Assembly (NCBI GenBank): GCA_017646625.1
Contig: JAGCMF010000017.1
Location: forward strand, 1-51,016
Reading direction: 5' to 3'
From: Alistipes sp.
GTDB taxonomy: Bacteria; Bacteroidota; Bacteroidia; Bacteroidales; Rikenellaceae
DNA: 51,016 nt
The notes beneath the pieces are model-generated. The model searched no databases and had not been told where the DNA came from. It was given only the letters and a program-made list of their open reading frames with translations. Each line of letters begins with the position of its first letter. Position 1 is the stretch's first letter. A program made the translations under genes and the position numbers. Positions 7,033 through 16,090 of this stretch are shown piece by piece.

Positions 7033-7521
7033 ATGAAGATTGGCGTTATATCCGACACACATGGCACCTTCGATAGCGTGCTCGAGGAGTTCCTCGCCCC
7101 ATGCGACGAGGTGTGGCATGCTGGCGACTTCGGCTCTATGGAGTGCGCAGACCGCATAGCAGCCTTCAAGCCGCTACGTGCCGTACATGGCAATATCGAC
7201 GGTGGCGTGATGCGTCGTGTATACCACGAGGTTAACTGCTTCGAGATAGAGGGCATGAAGGTGCTTATGATGCACATCGGTGGCTACCCACGCAACTACT
7301 CACCAAAGGCACTGCAACATATACACGTCTTACGACCACGCATCTTCATCTCTGGACACTCACACATCCTCAAGGTTATATACGACCCCATATACGACCT
7401 ACTGCACATAAACCCCGGTGCCGCTGGCACATATGGCATACACAAGGTGCGCACGGCGATACGCTTCGATATAGAGGCCGGAGAGATAAAGAATATGGAG
7501 ATCGGAGAATGGAATAAATAA
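7033..7521 (+). CDS. YfcE/MJ0936-type metallophosphoesterase, 162 aa
   Basis: It begins MKIGVISDTHG, the first metal-binding motif (D-x-H) of calcineurin-like phosphoesterases. The other motifs follow in order: HAGDFGS (GD), VHGNIDG (GN[HD]), a metal-ligand His in LMMHIGGYP, and ISGHSH near residue 115 (G-H-x-H). At 162 residues it matches the small YfcE family, which hydrolyse phosphodiesters with Mn2+ in vitro; the cellular substrate is unknown. The longer frame from 6949 was rejected because it runs through the -7 box. The next gene starts six bases after its stop, so the two are co-transcribed. Confidence 0.9.
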   Translation: MKIGVISDTHGTFDSVLEEFLAPCDEVWHAGDFGSMECADRIAAFKPLRAVHGNIDGGVMRRVYHEVNCFEIEGMKVLMMHIGGYPRNYSPKALQHIHVLRPRIFISGHSHILKVIYDPIYDLLHINPGAAGTYGIHKVRTAIRFDIEAGEIKNMEIGEWNK

Positions 7522-7527
7522 CATATT

Positions 7528-8472
7528 ATGAAAAACTTACTACTTATCATCAGCACCCTAATCATCGGCACCGCAACACTCGCGGCACAGGAGCTGACAC
7601 GCACAACGCTACACTACGCCACAAACGACAACACGGAGCTATACCTCGACCGCTATATGCTTGCCGAGATGCCCGAGACGCCACGCCCATGTATGATCTT
7701 TGCCTTCGGCGGAGGCTTCGTGGGTGGCAAGCGCGACCAGGACTACTACACCACATACTTCACACGTCTTGCAGAGGCAGGATACGTGGTGCTATCGATA
7801 GACTACCGTCTGGGGCTCAAGAATCTGCCCTCGGACATAAACATTGTGGGCATGATTGAGGCTATGGTCAACGCCGTGACAATAGCTGTGGAGGATATAT
7901 ACTCGGCAACGAACTACGCCATAGCCAACGCCGAGGAGTGGATGATAGACAAGGATAAGATTATGATAAGCGGCTCGAGTGCTGGCGCCATCACAGCCCT
8001 GCAGGCAGAGTGGCTACGCTGCAACGGTGCTCGCGAGGCAGAGGTACTACCCGAGGAGTTTAGATATGCCGCCGTGGTGTCGTGCGCAGGAGCCATCTTC
8101 TCGACAAATGGCAAGCCCAAGTTCCAGACGAAGCCAGCCCCCATGCTCCTCTTCCATGGCACATCGGACAGCAACGTACCCTACAACCACGCATCTATAT
8201 TTGGCATAGGATACTACGGCTCGGAGTATATAGCCAAGCAACTCGACAAGCTCGATGCGCCCTACTACTTCTACTCCGCAGAGTATGTAGACCACACATT
8301 GGCGGGCACACCTCTATTCGAGCAGTGCGACCTCATCCTTCAGTTCATCAACGACTATGTCATCGAGGGCCGCACACTACGCACACGCTGCGACGTGGAG
8401 AGCATTGGCACAGAACGCAAGCCCACACGCTTTAGCGTGAAGGATTACCTAAATACCAACTACTCAAAATAA
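7528..8472 (+). CDS. Secreted alpha/beta hydrolase (esterase/lipase type), 314 aa
   Basis: A signal peptide (MKNLLLIISTLIIGTATLAAQ) is followed by an alpha/beta hydrolase fold. The oxyanion segment FAFGGGFVGG takes the place of the HGGG motif of the hormone-sensitive-lipase-like group. The nucleophile is Ser151 in GSSAG. The acid is probably in LLFHGTSDSNVP, and the catalytic His in EYVDHTLAGTP. It is predicted to act in the periplasm or outside the cell on a small ester. Substrate is not predictable. It is coupled to the phosphoesterase upstream (6 bp gap); no terminator is obvious after it. Confidence 0.8.
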   Translation: MKNLLLIISTLIIGTATLAAQELTRTTLHYATNDNTELYLDRYMLAEMPETPRPCMIFAFGGGFVGGKRDQDYYTTYFTRLAEAGYVVLSIDYRLGLKNLPSDINIVGMIEAMVNAVTIAVEDIYSATNYAIANAEEWMIDKDKIMISGSSAGAITALQAEWLRCNGAREAEVLPEEFRYAAVVSCAGAIFSTNGKPKFQTKPAPMLLFHGTSDSNVPYNHASIFGIGYYGSEYIAKQLDKLDAPYYFYSAEYVDHTLAGTPLFEQCDLILQFINDYVIEGRTLRTRCDVESIGTERKPTRFSVKDYLNTNYSK

Positions 8473-8489
8473 CATTGTGGGCACACAGT

Positions 8490-8520
8490 TTTGCTGTTTG
8501 CCTATTTTTTAGTACCTTTG
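8490..8520 (+). promoter_or_regulatory. Promoter for the small membrane protein and mlaEF
   Basis: -33 TTTG at 8490-8493 and -7 TACCTTTG at 8513-8520 with a 19-base spacer, a near-perfect Bacteroidetes housekeeping promoter. It leaves a leader of about 60 bases before the ATG at 8590. Confidence 0.75.
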
Positions 8521-8589
8521 CACGATTGTAGTCGCGCACGTACGCATAGTCGACAACAATTTTAGTAGATTAGTAACATTAGACAACAC

Positions 8590-9054
8590 ATGGCATACCT
8601 AAAGATAATCTTTTTCGGCATCCTTGCCGCAATAGAACGCCACCCCGTGTTCTTCATCACCATGGCCCTCATAGCCATCTTTGCACCATTTGTCTTCAAG
8701 TGGTTCTTGTGGGTGCTCCTCGGAATCCTCATCCTCGCCATCCTCGGCATACTCTTCGCCGTGCTCCGCTTCCGTAGGATGAAGCGACAGCTCGAGAAGC
8801 AGATGCACCAGATGGGTGGTGGCGCTGGCTTCGGTGGTATGGGAGGTGCTGGCTTCGGCGGCATGGGAGGCGCTACAGGCTTCGGTGGCATGGGCGCAAA
8901 CCCCAACATGACCCTTGAGGACTTCGTGCGCGAGATGCAGGCTGCGGCAGACGCACGACAGCAGCAGAGGCCACAACAGCACAACAACGGAGGCTCGTCA
9001 CAGACCTCAAGCGTAGACTCTTCAGACTACGTAGACTTCGAGGAGGTGAAGTAA
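8590..9054 (+). CDS. Small membrane protein with Gly/Met/Phe-rich linker (DUF4834-like), 154 aa
   Basis: Two hydrophobic stretches (about residues 5-60, AIERHPVFFITMALIAIFAPFV and LWVLLGILILAILGILFAVL) are followed by a basic segment (RFRRMKRQLEKQMHQM). Next comes a repeated FGGMGGAGFGGMGG linker, a Gln/Asn-rich stretch, and a conserved-looking acidic end SDYVDFEEVK. The layout resembles DUF4834 proteins of Bacteroidetes, but I assign that cautiously. It precedes mlaE by 31 bp with no terminator and shares its promoter, suggesting a link with outer-membrane lipid transport. The C-terminal FEEVK resembles the tail of DnaK in this window; probably coincidence. Confidence 0.65.
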   Translation: MAYLKIIFFGILAAIERHPVFFITMALIAIFAPFVFKWFLWVLLGILILAILGILFAVLRFRRMKRQLEKQMHQMGGGAGFGGMGGAGFGGMGGATGFGGMGANPNMTLEDFVREMQAAADARQQQRPQQHNNGGSSQTSSVDSSDYVDFEEVK

Positions 9055-9085
9055 CAAGCTACCCAAACGATAAAAACAGATAACA

Positions 9086-9829
9086 ATGATTGCTCTATTT
9101 GAGAACATAGGACGCTACTTCATGCTTCTGGGCAAGGTATTCTCGCGTCCAGAGAAGATGGGCATCTACTACCGTAAGATATGGTTCGAGGTGGAGGCCT
9201 TGGGCTTCAACTCCATATCTTTGACAGCCATCATCTCCGCCTTCATCGGTGCTGTCGTAGCACTACAGATGGCCATAACCCTCGAGTCACCATTCATTCC
9301 ACAGTTCATGATTGGTTACGCCACACGTGAGGTGATGGTCCTCGAGTTCTCATCAACCGTCGTTGCCCTCATCCTCGCGGGTAAGATTGGCTCGAACATA
9401 GCATCCGAGATTGGTACTATGCGTATCACCGAGCAGATTGATGCCCTCGAGATTATGGGTGTCAACTCGGCATCATACCTCATCCTACCAAAGATTGTGG
9501 CCACAGTGATCTTCTTCCCACTGCTCACACTCTTCAGCATCTTTGTCGGCATCGTGGGTGGATATGCCATTGCCTACCTCACAGGCATCATGCTCCCCGG
9601 CGACTACATCGAGGGTCTCTTCTACTACTTCGAGCCCTTCTCCATAGTCTATGCACTTGTCAAAGGCTCTGTCTTTGCCTTCATCATAACCTCGATATCG
9701 GCATACTGCGGTTACTACGCCAAGGGTAACTCCCTGGAGGTGGGTCGTGCCTCGACACGTGCCGTGGTATCGAGCTCCGTGACAATCATGATTTTCGACC
9801 TCATCTTAACACAAATTATGCGTGTATGA
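9086..9829 (+). CDS. mlaE: MlaE-type ABC transporter permease, 247 aa
   Basis: The length and pattern match MlaE/YrbE: an N-terminal amphipathic helix (MIALFENIGRYFMLLGKVF) and about five membrane helices. Conserved cytoplasmic elements include REVMVLEFSSTVVALILAGKIGSNIASEIGTM and EQIDALEIMGVNSASYLILP, the EQIDAL coupling segment that contacts the ATPase. It moves phospholipid between inner and outer membrane with MlaF and an MCE-domain protein (MlaD). Its stop overlaps the mlaF start (ATGA at 9826-9829). No MCE-domain gene is present downstream in this window, where gap follows mlaF. Confidence 0.93.
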   Translation: MIALFENIGRYFMLLGKVFSRPEKMGIYYRKIWFEVEALGFNSISLTAIISAFIGAVVALQMAITLESPFIPQFMIGYATREVMVLEFSSTVVALILAGKIGSNIASEIGTMRITEQIDALEIMGVNSASYLILPKIVATVIFFPLLTLFSIFVGIVGGYAIAYLTGIMLPGDYIEGLFYYFEPFSIVYALVKGSVFAFIITSISAYCGYYAKGNSLEVGRASTRAVVSSSVTIMIFDLILTQIMRV

Positions 9830-10581
9830 TACGAGCAGACCACATATCAAAGACCTTCGATGGTCGCACCGTGCTTGACGACATAAGCGTTGAGTTCGAC
9901 ACAGGCAAGACAAACCTAATCATCGGTCGTAGTGGCTCGGGTAAGACCGTGCTCCTTAAGTCACTCGTGGGCCTCCACGATGTAGACAAGGGCAACATCT
10001 TCTTCGATGACGTGTGCTACACGAAGCTAAACTTCGCAGAACGTAAAAATATACGCAAGGATATAGGCATGATCTTCCAGGGCGGAGCACTCCTCGACTC
10101 ATCTACCGTGCGCGAGAATGTACGCCTACCCCTCGACCTCTTCACCGAGATGACCGAGGGCGAGAAGCGCGACAGGGTTAACTTCTGCCTGGAACGTGTG
10201 CGTCTTAATGGTGCCGACCACCTATACCCCTCGGAGTTGAGTGGCGGTATGGTTAAGCGTGTTGCCATAGCCCGCGCCATAGTACTAAACCCCCGCTACC
10301 TCTTCTGCGACGAGCCCAACTCGGGTCTCGACCCACAGACATCGGTGGTCATCGACAACCTCATCCACGACATCACCAAGGAGTTTAATATCACCACGAT
10401 AATAAACACCCACGACATGAACTCGGTGATGGAGATTGGCGAGAAGATTGTATACATTCACGAGGGTCATAAGTGGTGGGAAGGTAGCAAGGATAACATC
10501 TTGGAGGCCGACAACCGCGAGCTCAACGAGTTCGTCTTCGCCTCGGCAATGGCAAAAAGAGCAAAAAGCGTATCGCGATAG
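9826..10581 (+). CDS. mlaF: MlaF-type ABC transporter ATP-binding protein, 251 aa
   Basis: A complete nucleotide-binding domain: Walker A GRSGSGKT (about residues 33-40), Q-loop IFQGGALLDSSTV, signature LSGGM, Walker B YLFCDEPNSGLDP and the switch His in NTHDMNSV. The GALLDS segment after the Q-loop and the MVKRVAIARAI helix are typical of the MlaF/Mkl group. It powers MlaE-mediated lipid movement at the inner membrane and is translated from a 4-base overlap with mlaE. The operon appears to end here, as gap has its own promoter from 10613. Confidence 0.93.
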   Translation: MIRADHISKTFDGRTVLDDISVEFDTGKTNLIIGRSGSGKTVLLKSLVGLHDVDKGNIFFDDVCYTKLNFAERKNIRKDIGMIFQGGALLDSSTVRENVRLPLDLFTEMTEGEKRDRVNFCLERVRLNGADHLYPSELSGGMVKRVAIARAIVLNPRYLFCDEPNSGLDPQTSVVIDNLIHDITKEFNITTIINTHDMNSVMEIGEKIVYIHEGHKWWEGSKDNILEADNRELNEFVFASAMAKRAKSVSR

Positions 10582-10612
10582 AGCATTTTTTATTAAGAAA
10601 TTTTAATTTCGC

Positions 10613-10643
10613 TTGCTTTACTCGCTAAATACTGCTAAATTTG
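10613..10643 (+). promoter_or_regulatory. Promoter of gap
   Basis: TTGC at 10613-10616 and TAAATTTG at 10636-10643, 19-base spacer. The leader before the ATG at 10697 is about 47 bases and very AT-rich. Confidence 0.65.
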
Positions 10644-10657
10644 TAAGCCGTTTTTAA

Positions 10658-11713
<1,056 letters not shown>

Positions 11714-11745
11714 TCTTCTGCAGCGCATTAGCGACAGATAAAGCG

Positions 11746-11780
11746 AAAGACCATCCACAGCCGTGGGTGGTCTTTTTTTG
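11746..11780 (+). terminator. Terminator of gap
   Basis: AGACCATCCAC (11748-11758) pairs with GTGGGTGGTCT (11763-11773) with one mismatch-tolerant pair; loop AGCC, then seven T. Confidence 0.9.
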
Positions 11781-11842
11781 TGTATATGGTCTCTATGCAG
11801 CAGCCGTGTTATGCCTGACCTCGACATGAAATTGGGATGAAT

Positions 11843-12160
11843 GGGTAGTACTTGACGTACGTCCCATTGACGGCGTCGATTGAAGTGCCGCAGATGCGTC
11901 GCTATCACGCCATGCAGTTTATCGTCAGAGTGACGTAGATGTGGTGCTGACATGAGAAAGCCGTCGATGGGTAGTACTTGACGTACGTCCCATTGACGGC
12001 GTCGATTGAAGTGACGCAGATGCGTCGCTATCACGCCATGCAGTTTATCGTCAGAGTGACGTAGATGTGGTGCTGACATGAGAAAGCCGTCGATGGGTAG
12101 TACTTAACGTACGTCCCATTGACGGCGTCGATTGAAGTGACGCAGATGCGTCGCTATCAC
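11843..12160. repeat. Tandem array of a 126-bp structured repeat, about 2.5 copies
   Basis: The unit beginning GGGTAGTACTTGACGTACGT starts at 11843, 11969 and 12095, exactly 126 bases apart; the third copy stops after about 66 bases at the end of the response-regulator gene. Copies differ at only a few positions (for example GTGCCGCAG versus GTGACGCAG). Each unit contains a hairpin GGGTAGTAC-TTGAC-GTACGTCCC, a small stem GACGC-AGAT-GCGTC, and a second related core GTGACGTAGATGTGG. The same architecture recurs, strongly diverged, at 44378-44525. There is no conserved terminal inverted repeat or target duplication that I can see. The array fills the space between two converging genes; 11781-11842 holds nothing else. 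Confidence 0.9.
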
Positions 12161-12166
12161 GATAAA

Positions 12167-12820
12167 CTATATCTCGACAAGGTGCTTCTTAATGGCATAC
12201 ACCACAAGGTTAGCAGTATTCTTACACCCTGTCTTCTCGAGGATGTTAGCACGATGCTTATCCACGGTGCGCTTGGAGATGAATAGCTTGTCGGCAATCT
12301 CCTGGTTAGATAGTCCGCGGCACACCTCAACAAGAATCTCTATCTCGCGTTCAGAGAGTGCATCATCATCACCCGATACGGTTGTTGCAAGACGACTCAT
12401 ATTGCGTGTTAGTGAACCAAGAAGTGCGGTGCTGAAGTAGCTATCGCCCTTGACAACGCTATCTACAGCGGAGTATACCTCCTCGATATCGGAGTCTTTT
12501 AGAAGGAAGCCCGAGGCGCCACACTCCACCATTAGTGAGTAGTAGTGGTCGTCGCCATACATAGATAGTGTTATGACCTTGAGGTCGGGGCGTAGCATTA
12601 GGGCACGACGTGTGGTCTCGGCACCATCGATGCCGGGCATGGATATATCCATGAATACCACATCTACAGCCAACGTGGGTAGCGTGGCGAGAAACTCCTC
12701 ACCGCTACCAAAGTCACCCACCACATCATAGCTCTCGCACTGCGACAATAGACCACGAAGGCCTGTGCGGAAAAGCGTATGATCATCAACAAGTACTATC
12801 TTAACCTTTTCTCCTACCAT
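12167..12820 (-). CDS. NarL/FixJ-family response regulator, 217 aa
   Basis: An N-terminal receiver domain (VKIVLVDDHTLFRTGL) has phospho-acceptor Asp58 in VVFMDISMPG and Lys in GFLLKDSD. A C-terminal LuxR-type helix-turn-helix follows (about residues 150-215): LSEREIEILVEVCRGLSNQEIADKLFISKRTVDKHRANI. It should be phosphorylated by the histidine kinase encoded just upstream, whose gene overlaps it by 20 bases. Together they sit at the end of the mreB-to-surE transcription unit. The target genes are not identifiable. The coding end abuts the 126-bp repeat array with only about six bases between. Confidence 0.9.
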   Translation of the reverse strand: MVGEKVKIVLVDDHTLFRTGLRGLLSQCESYDVVGDFGSGEEFLATLPTLAVDVVFMDISMPGIDGAETTRRALMLRPDLKVITLSMYGDDHYYSLMVECGASGFLLKDSDIEEVYSAVDSVVKGDSYFSTALLGSLTRNMSRLATTVSGDDDALSEREIEILVEVCRGLSNQEIADKLFISKRTVDKHRANILEKTGCKNTANLVVYAIKKHLVEI

Positions 12821-13826
12821 TTCTTCCTCTACGTTCTCTTTTGTTATTGCTTATCTGCTCATATATATCTGCTGCCACATGCTCTATGCTACCATCCGTA
12901 GCCACGGCTATGCGTGCCGTCATGCCAGCATTAGGTCTACTATTTATTATAATCTTACCGCCGAGAGATGATACTCGGGAACGTATGTTCGAGAGGCCCA
13001 TGCCACACTGCTCGACACTCTGTGGCGTAAAGCCGCAGCCATTGTCACCATACTCTACAATAAGGCATCCATTGGCGTGACGCAGAGATAGGTTTATCGT
13101 TGTGCAGTGTGAGTGCTTAAGCGAGTTATTTATAAGCTCGCAGACCACACGATAGAGTATCACCTCGATGTTGGAGTCGAAGCGTTCGTCACGCAGGTCG
13201 GTGCTAAACTCTATCTTCACCTCATGCATCGCCGAGAGCCTATCCACGAAGTTCTTAATGCCACGTGCAAGGCCGAAGTTGTTTAGAACATGAGGGGATA
13301 GGTTGTTAGATATCTCACGTAGCGAACGTATGGCCTCATCTATCACCTGCGAGGTGTTGCGCAACGTCATCCTCTCCTTCTCTGTAAGCTCTGCGCGGCC
13401 GAGTGCCGAGAGTGACATCTTGGCAGAGGAGAGCAGCGGGCCTATGCCATCGTGGAGCTCGCGTGAGAATACATCGCGCTGGCGTTCCTCGGTGCGTAGC
13501 ACAGCTGTCATTAGACGCTTCTCAAGTTCACGACGCTGGTGTGTGACCCTATCTACATGGTTTACGAGAAGACGAGCACAGACAACGCATATGGAGAAGC
13601 TCACAGAGACCACTATACCCACCCACGCGAAGGCAAGGGGTGGCACATTGCCACCATCTATCTGGTAGAGCTGCAACACCCTCTCGGCGCCGAGCAGCAC
13701 AAGGCTGATGATACAGCATATCCACAGCGCCATGAACTTTGTCCTGTTGACAAGCAACAGCGCAGTGACTGTGGCCACAACAAGCAGCACTATAGATAGC
13801 ACTATGAGTATCTCAACAACTGTCAT
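12801..13826 (-). CDS. Sensor histidine kinase of the HisKA_3 (NarX/DegS-like) type, 341 aa
   Basis: Three or so N-terminal membrane segments (about residues 2-26, 32-50, 66-90) with almost no periplasmic domain are followed by a coiled-coil-like helix. The HisKA_3 dimerisation motif carries the phosphorylated His125 in SRELHDGIGPLLSSAKMSL. The ATPase domain has the N box ELINNSLKHS, the G1 box YGDNGCGF and the G2 box GMGLSNIRSRV. The sensing part is essentially the membrane itself, suggesting an intramembrane or envelope-derived signal. The start codon is 12 bp downstream of the surE stop, and the gene overlaps the response regulator, so it appears to be co-transcribed with the cell-shape genes. 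Confidence 0.9.
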   Translation of the reverse strand: MTVVEILIVLSIVLLVVATVTALLLVNRTKFMALWICCIISLVLLGAERVLQLYQIDGGNVPPLAFAWVGIVVSVSFSICVVCARLLVNHVDRVTHQRRELEKRLMTAVLRTEERQRDVFSRELHDGIGPLLSSAKMSLSALGRAELTEKERMTLRNTSQVIDEAIRSLREISNNLSPHVLNNFGLARGIKNFVDRLSAMHEVKIEFSTDLRDERFDSNIEVILYRVVCELINNSLKHSHCTTINLSLRHANGCLIVEYGDNGCGFTPQSVEQCGMGLSNIRSRVSSLGGKIIINSRPNAGMTARIAVATDGSIEHVAADIYEQISNNKRERRGRNGRRKG

Positions 13827-13838
13827 AGCGGGATATTG

Positions 13839-14615
13839 TTATAACACTCCGTCGAGTGCCTTTAGCTGTTTGTAGTCTGTCATGTCTGTCTGCACGGGCA
13901 CTACAGCAACATAGTTATTCTTAAGTGCCCACTCATCGGTATCCTGTGCCTCGGGCTCGGCATTATGGAATGCTCCTGTGAGCCAGAAGTAGTCACGACC
14001 CTGGGGATCCTGACGTGCATAGAAGTCCTCACGCCAGAAGCCGCGTGTCTGACGGGCAAGACGTATACCCTTGATGTCGGCAGCCGCGCAGCGTGGCACA
14101 TTCACATTTAGGCATAGTGGTCGTGGAAGTCTATCAGCAGCGCCAAGCACGGCGGCGATGACCTCTCTGCCATACTTTACAGCACCCTCGAAGTCGGCAT
14201 CTGCGGCGTGATCGTCGAGAGAGAGGCCTATGGCTGGGACATTATAGAAGCTACCCTCAATAGCAGCGCCCATAGTACCCGAGTACATGACATTTACCGC
14301 AGCATTAGAGCCATGGTTGATGCCCGAGAGCACCATGTCTACCCTCTGCTCCTTAAAGAAGTGGTCGAATGCTATCTTCGCGCAATCTACGGGTGTGCCC
14401 GAGAAGGCGTATATCTCGACACCATCTGTAGCCTCCACCTGACGCAGGAAGAGAGGTGCGTTGATTGTTATTGCCTGGCTCATGCCACTCTGCACACGGT
14501 CGGGGGCTATGGCCACAACCCTACCGAACTCGCGCGCAAGGTTTACAGCAGCACGAAAGCCCTTCGAAAGGTAGCTATCATCGTTGGTGAGGAATATAAG
14601 TCGTTCGTTATCCAT
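13839..14615 (-). CDS. surE: SurE-type 5'/3'-nucleotidase, 258 aa
   Basis: SurE enzymes remove phosphate from nucleoside monophosphates and act in stationary-phase survival. Family motifs in order: the metal-binding IFLTNDDSYLSKG near residue 10 (the usual form is NDDG; here Ser replaces the Gly), APDRVQSGMSQAIT with the metal-ligand Ser, SGTPVDCAKIA, and LSGINHGSNAAVNVMYSGTMGAA with the Asn ligand. Length is normal. It lies 14 bp after rodA on the same strand and 12 bp before the histidine kinase. The Asp-Asp metal ligands are intact, so it is expected to be active. Confidence 0.93.
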   Translation of the reverse strand: MDNERLIFLTNDDSYLSKGFRAAVNLAREFGRVVAIAPDRVQSGMSQAITINAPLFLRQVEATDGVEIYAFSGTPVDCAKIAFDHFFKEQRVDMVLSGINHGSNAAVNVMYSGTMGAAIEGSFYNVPAIGLSLDDHAADADFEGAVKYGREVIAAVLGAADRLPRPLCLNVNVPRCAAADIKGIRLARQTRGFWREDFYARQDPQGRDYFWLTGAFHNAEPEAQDTDEWALKNNYVAVVPVQTDMTDYKQLKALDGVL

Positions 14616-14629
14616 AATGGGTACTTATG

Positions 14630-16069
14630 TTATATGTAAATGTCGTTTTCGTTTGTCGAGGCATCGAGGCGTATGGCAATCATGATGAGTAGCGTGAAGG
14701 CCACCAGCGACGAGCCACCATAGCTCATCAGCGGCAGTGGGATACCCATGACGGGCATCACACCGATGGTCATGCCTATGTTCACCAGCACATGCAGCAG
14801 GAGTATCGCTGCCACAGAGTAGCAGTATATACGCCCAAAGGGCTCTTTTATCCTCTCGCCCATGCGCATGAGGCGCAGTATGAGGGATACATAGAGTAGC
14901 ACGACGACGGTGCAACCGAAGAATCCCCACTCCTCGCCCACGATGCAGAAGATGAAGTCTGTATGTTTCTCGGGCACATAGTCATACTTAATCTGTGTAC
15001 CCTCCATGAAACCCTTACCCCACATGCCACCCGAGCCGATGGCAATCTCCGACTGGTTGACATTATATCCTACACCACGAGGGTCATCAACAAGGCCTAC
15101 GAAGGTGAGGATACGGTTCTTCTGGTGCTCCTCGAGGTGCGAGAAGAGCACATCTGTTGTGGGCACGAAGAGCATGGCATATACGAACATGGCGATAGGC
15201 CATAGCAGCATCATCGTGCGGGTCTTTATGGCGAGTACGGCAAGTACCACGGCAGCAATACCGCACACCGTCATTAGCGCGGCATAGCCACTCATAGGCG
15301 TGACGAGGGCCAAGAATAGCGAGGCGAGGAATACGCCACAGAGGAAGCGGAAGTGCCCCACAACCTCACCCGTCTTAAGCGCGTTATAGAGGGTGAAGAG
15401 CACTAACAACGCTATGAATATTGTCAGCGGGGTGAAGATGAACGAGATGACAAAGAGCACCACGGTGAATAGTGCAGGGAAGTAGATATACTTCGATAGT
15501 CCCTCGCGGTAGAAGACAAAGAGGAAGGCGCCGAGCACAAGTCCCGAGCCTGTGTCGTTCTGCAAGACGATGATGCCCAGGGGTAGTAGTATCACAGCAC
15601 CCACCTTTATAAGGTCTGGCAGACGCTTGATGTTAAACGAGTAATCACTCATCACACGCGCCATCATCAGCGCCGTGGCAATCTTAACAAACTCAACGGG
15701 TTGTATACGCACACTGCCGAACTCAAACCATGCCTTCGCACCATTAACTTCACGGCCGAAGAATAGCGCGGCGAGCAGTGCCAGGATACCAAGAGCATAG
15801 GCCGGGTAGGCAAACATATGGAAGAGCCTACGATCCAGCAGCAACACCACCGTAGCCATAATCCACGATATAGAGACCCATATGATCTGCTTCATATAGT
15901 TGTGGCTCAACGAGAAGATACCTCCCTTCTCGGGGTCATAGGAGGCTGAGGTTATACACATAACACCTATAAGCACAATGGTGACATAGAGGGCCAAAGC
16001 CACCTTGTCGACAGCACCAAATAGCGAGGTACTTGTGTTACGTCGTGATATATTGTAGTCAGATATCAT
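14630..16069 (-). CDS. rodA: Rod-shape peptidoglycan glycosyltransferase RodA (SEDS family), 479 aa
   Basis: About ten to twelve membrane helices with SEDS landmarks: NGAKAWFEFGSVRIQPVEFVKIATAL (substrate region), LQNDTGSGLVLG, the large extracellular loop with SGGMWGKGFMEGTQIKYDYVPEKHTDFIFCIVGEEWGF (containing the catalytic Asp region), and MPVMGIPLPLMSYGGSSLVA. It polymerises lipid II together with the class B transpeptidase encoded immediately upstream (20 bp gap). At 479 residues it is longer than E. coli RodA (370), because of extra sequence in the central hydrophobic part, as in other Bacteroidetes. Confidence 0.95.
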   Translation of the reverse strand: MISDYNISRRNTSTSLFGAVDKVALALYVTIVLIGVMCITSASYDPEKGGIFSLSHNYMKQIIWVSISWIMATVVLLLDRRLFHMFAYPAYALGILALLAALFFGREVNGAKAWFEFGSVRIQPVEFVKIATALMMARVMSDYSFNIKRLPDLIKVGAVILLPLGIIVLQNDTGSGLVLGAFLFVFYREGLSKYIYFPALFTVVLFVISFIFTPLTIFIALLVLFTLYNALKTGEVVGHFRFLCGVFLASLFLALVTPMSGYAALMTVCGIAAVVLAVLAIKTRTMMLLWPIAMFVYAMLFVPTTDVLFSHLEEHQKNRILTFVGLVDDPRGVGYNVNQSEIAIGSGGMWGKGFMEGTQIKYDYVPEKHTDFIFCIVGEEWGFFGCTVVVLLYVSLILRLMRMGERIKEPFGRIYCYSVAAILLLHVLVNIGMTIGVMPVMGIPLPLMSYGGSSLVAFTLLIMIAIRLDASTNENDIYI

Positions 16070-16090
16070 ACTCTAATCTGCTCTATTCTA

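Noticed and set aside
11843-12160. CRISPR array
   Set aside because: The units are long, identical and adjacent with no variable spacers, and no cas genes are present.
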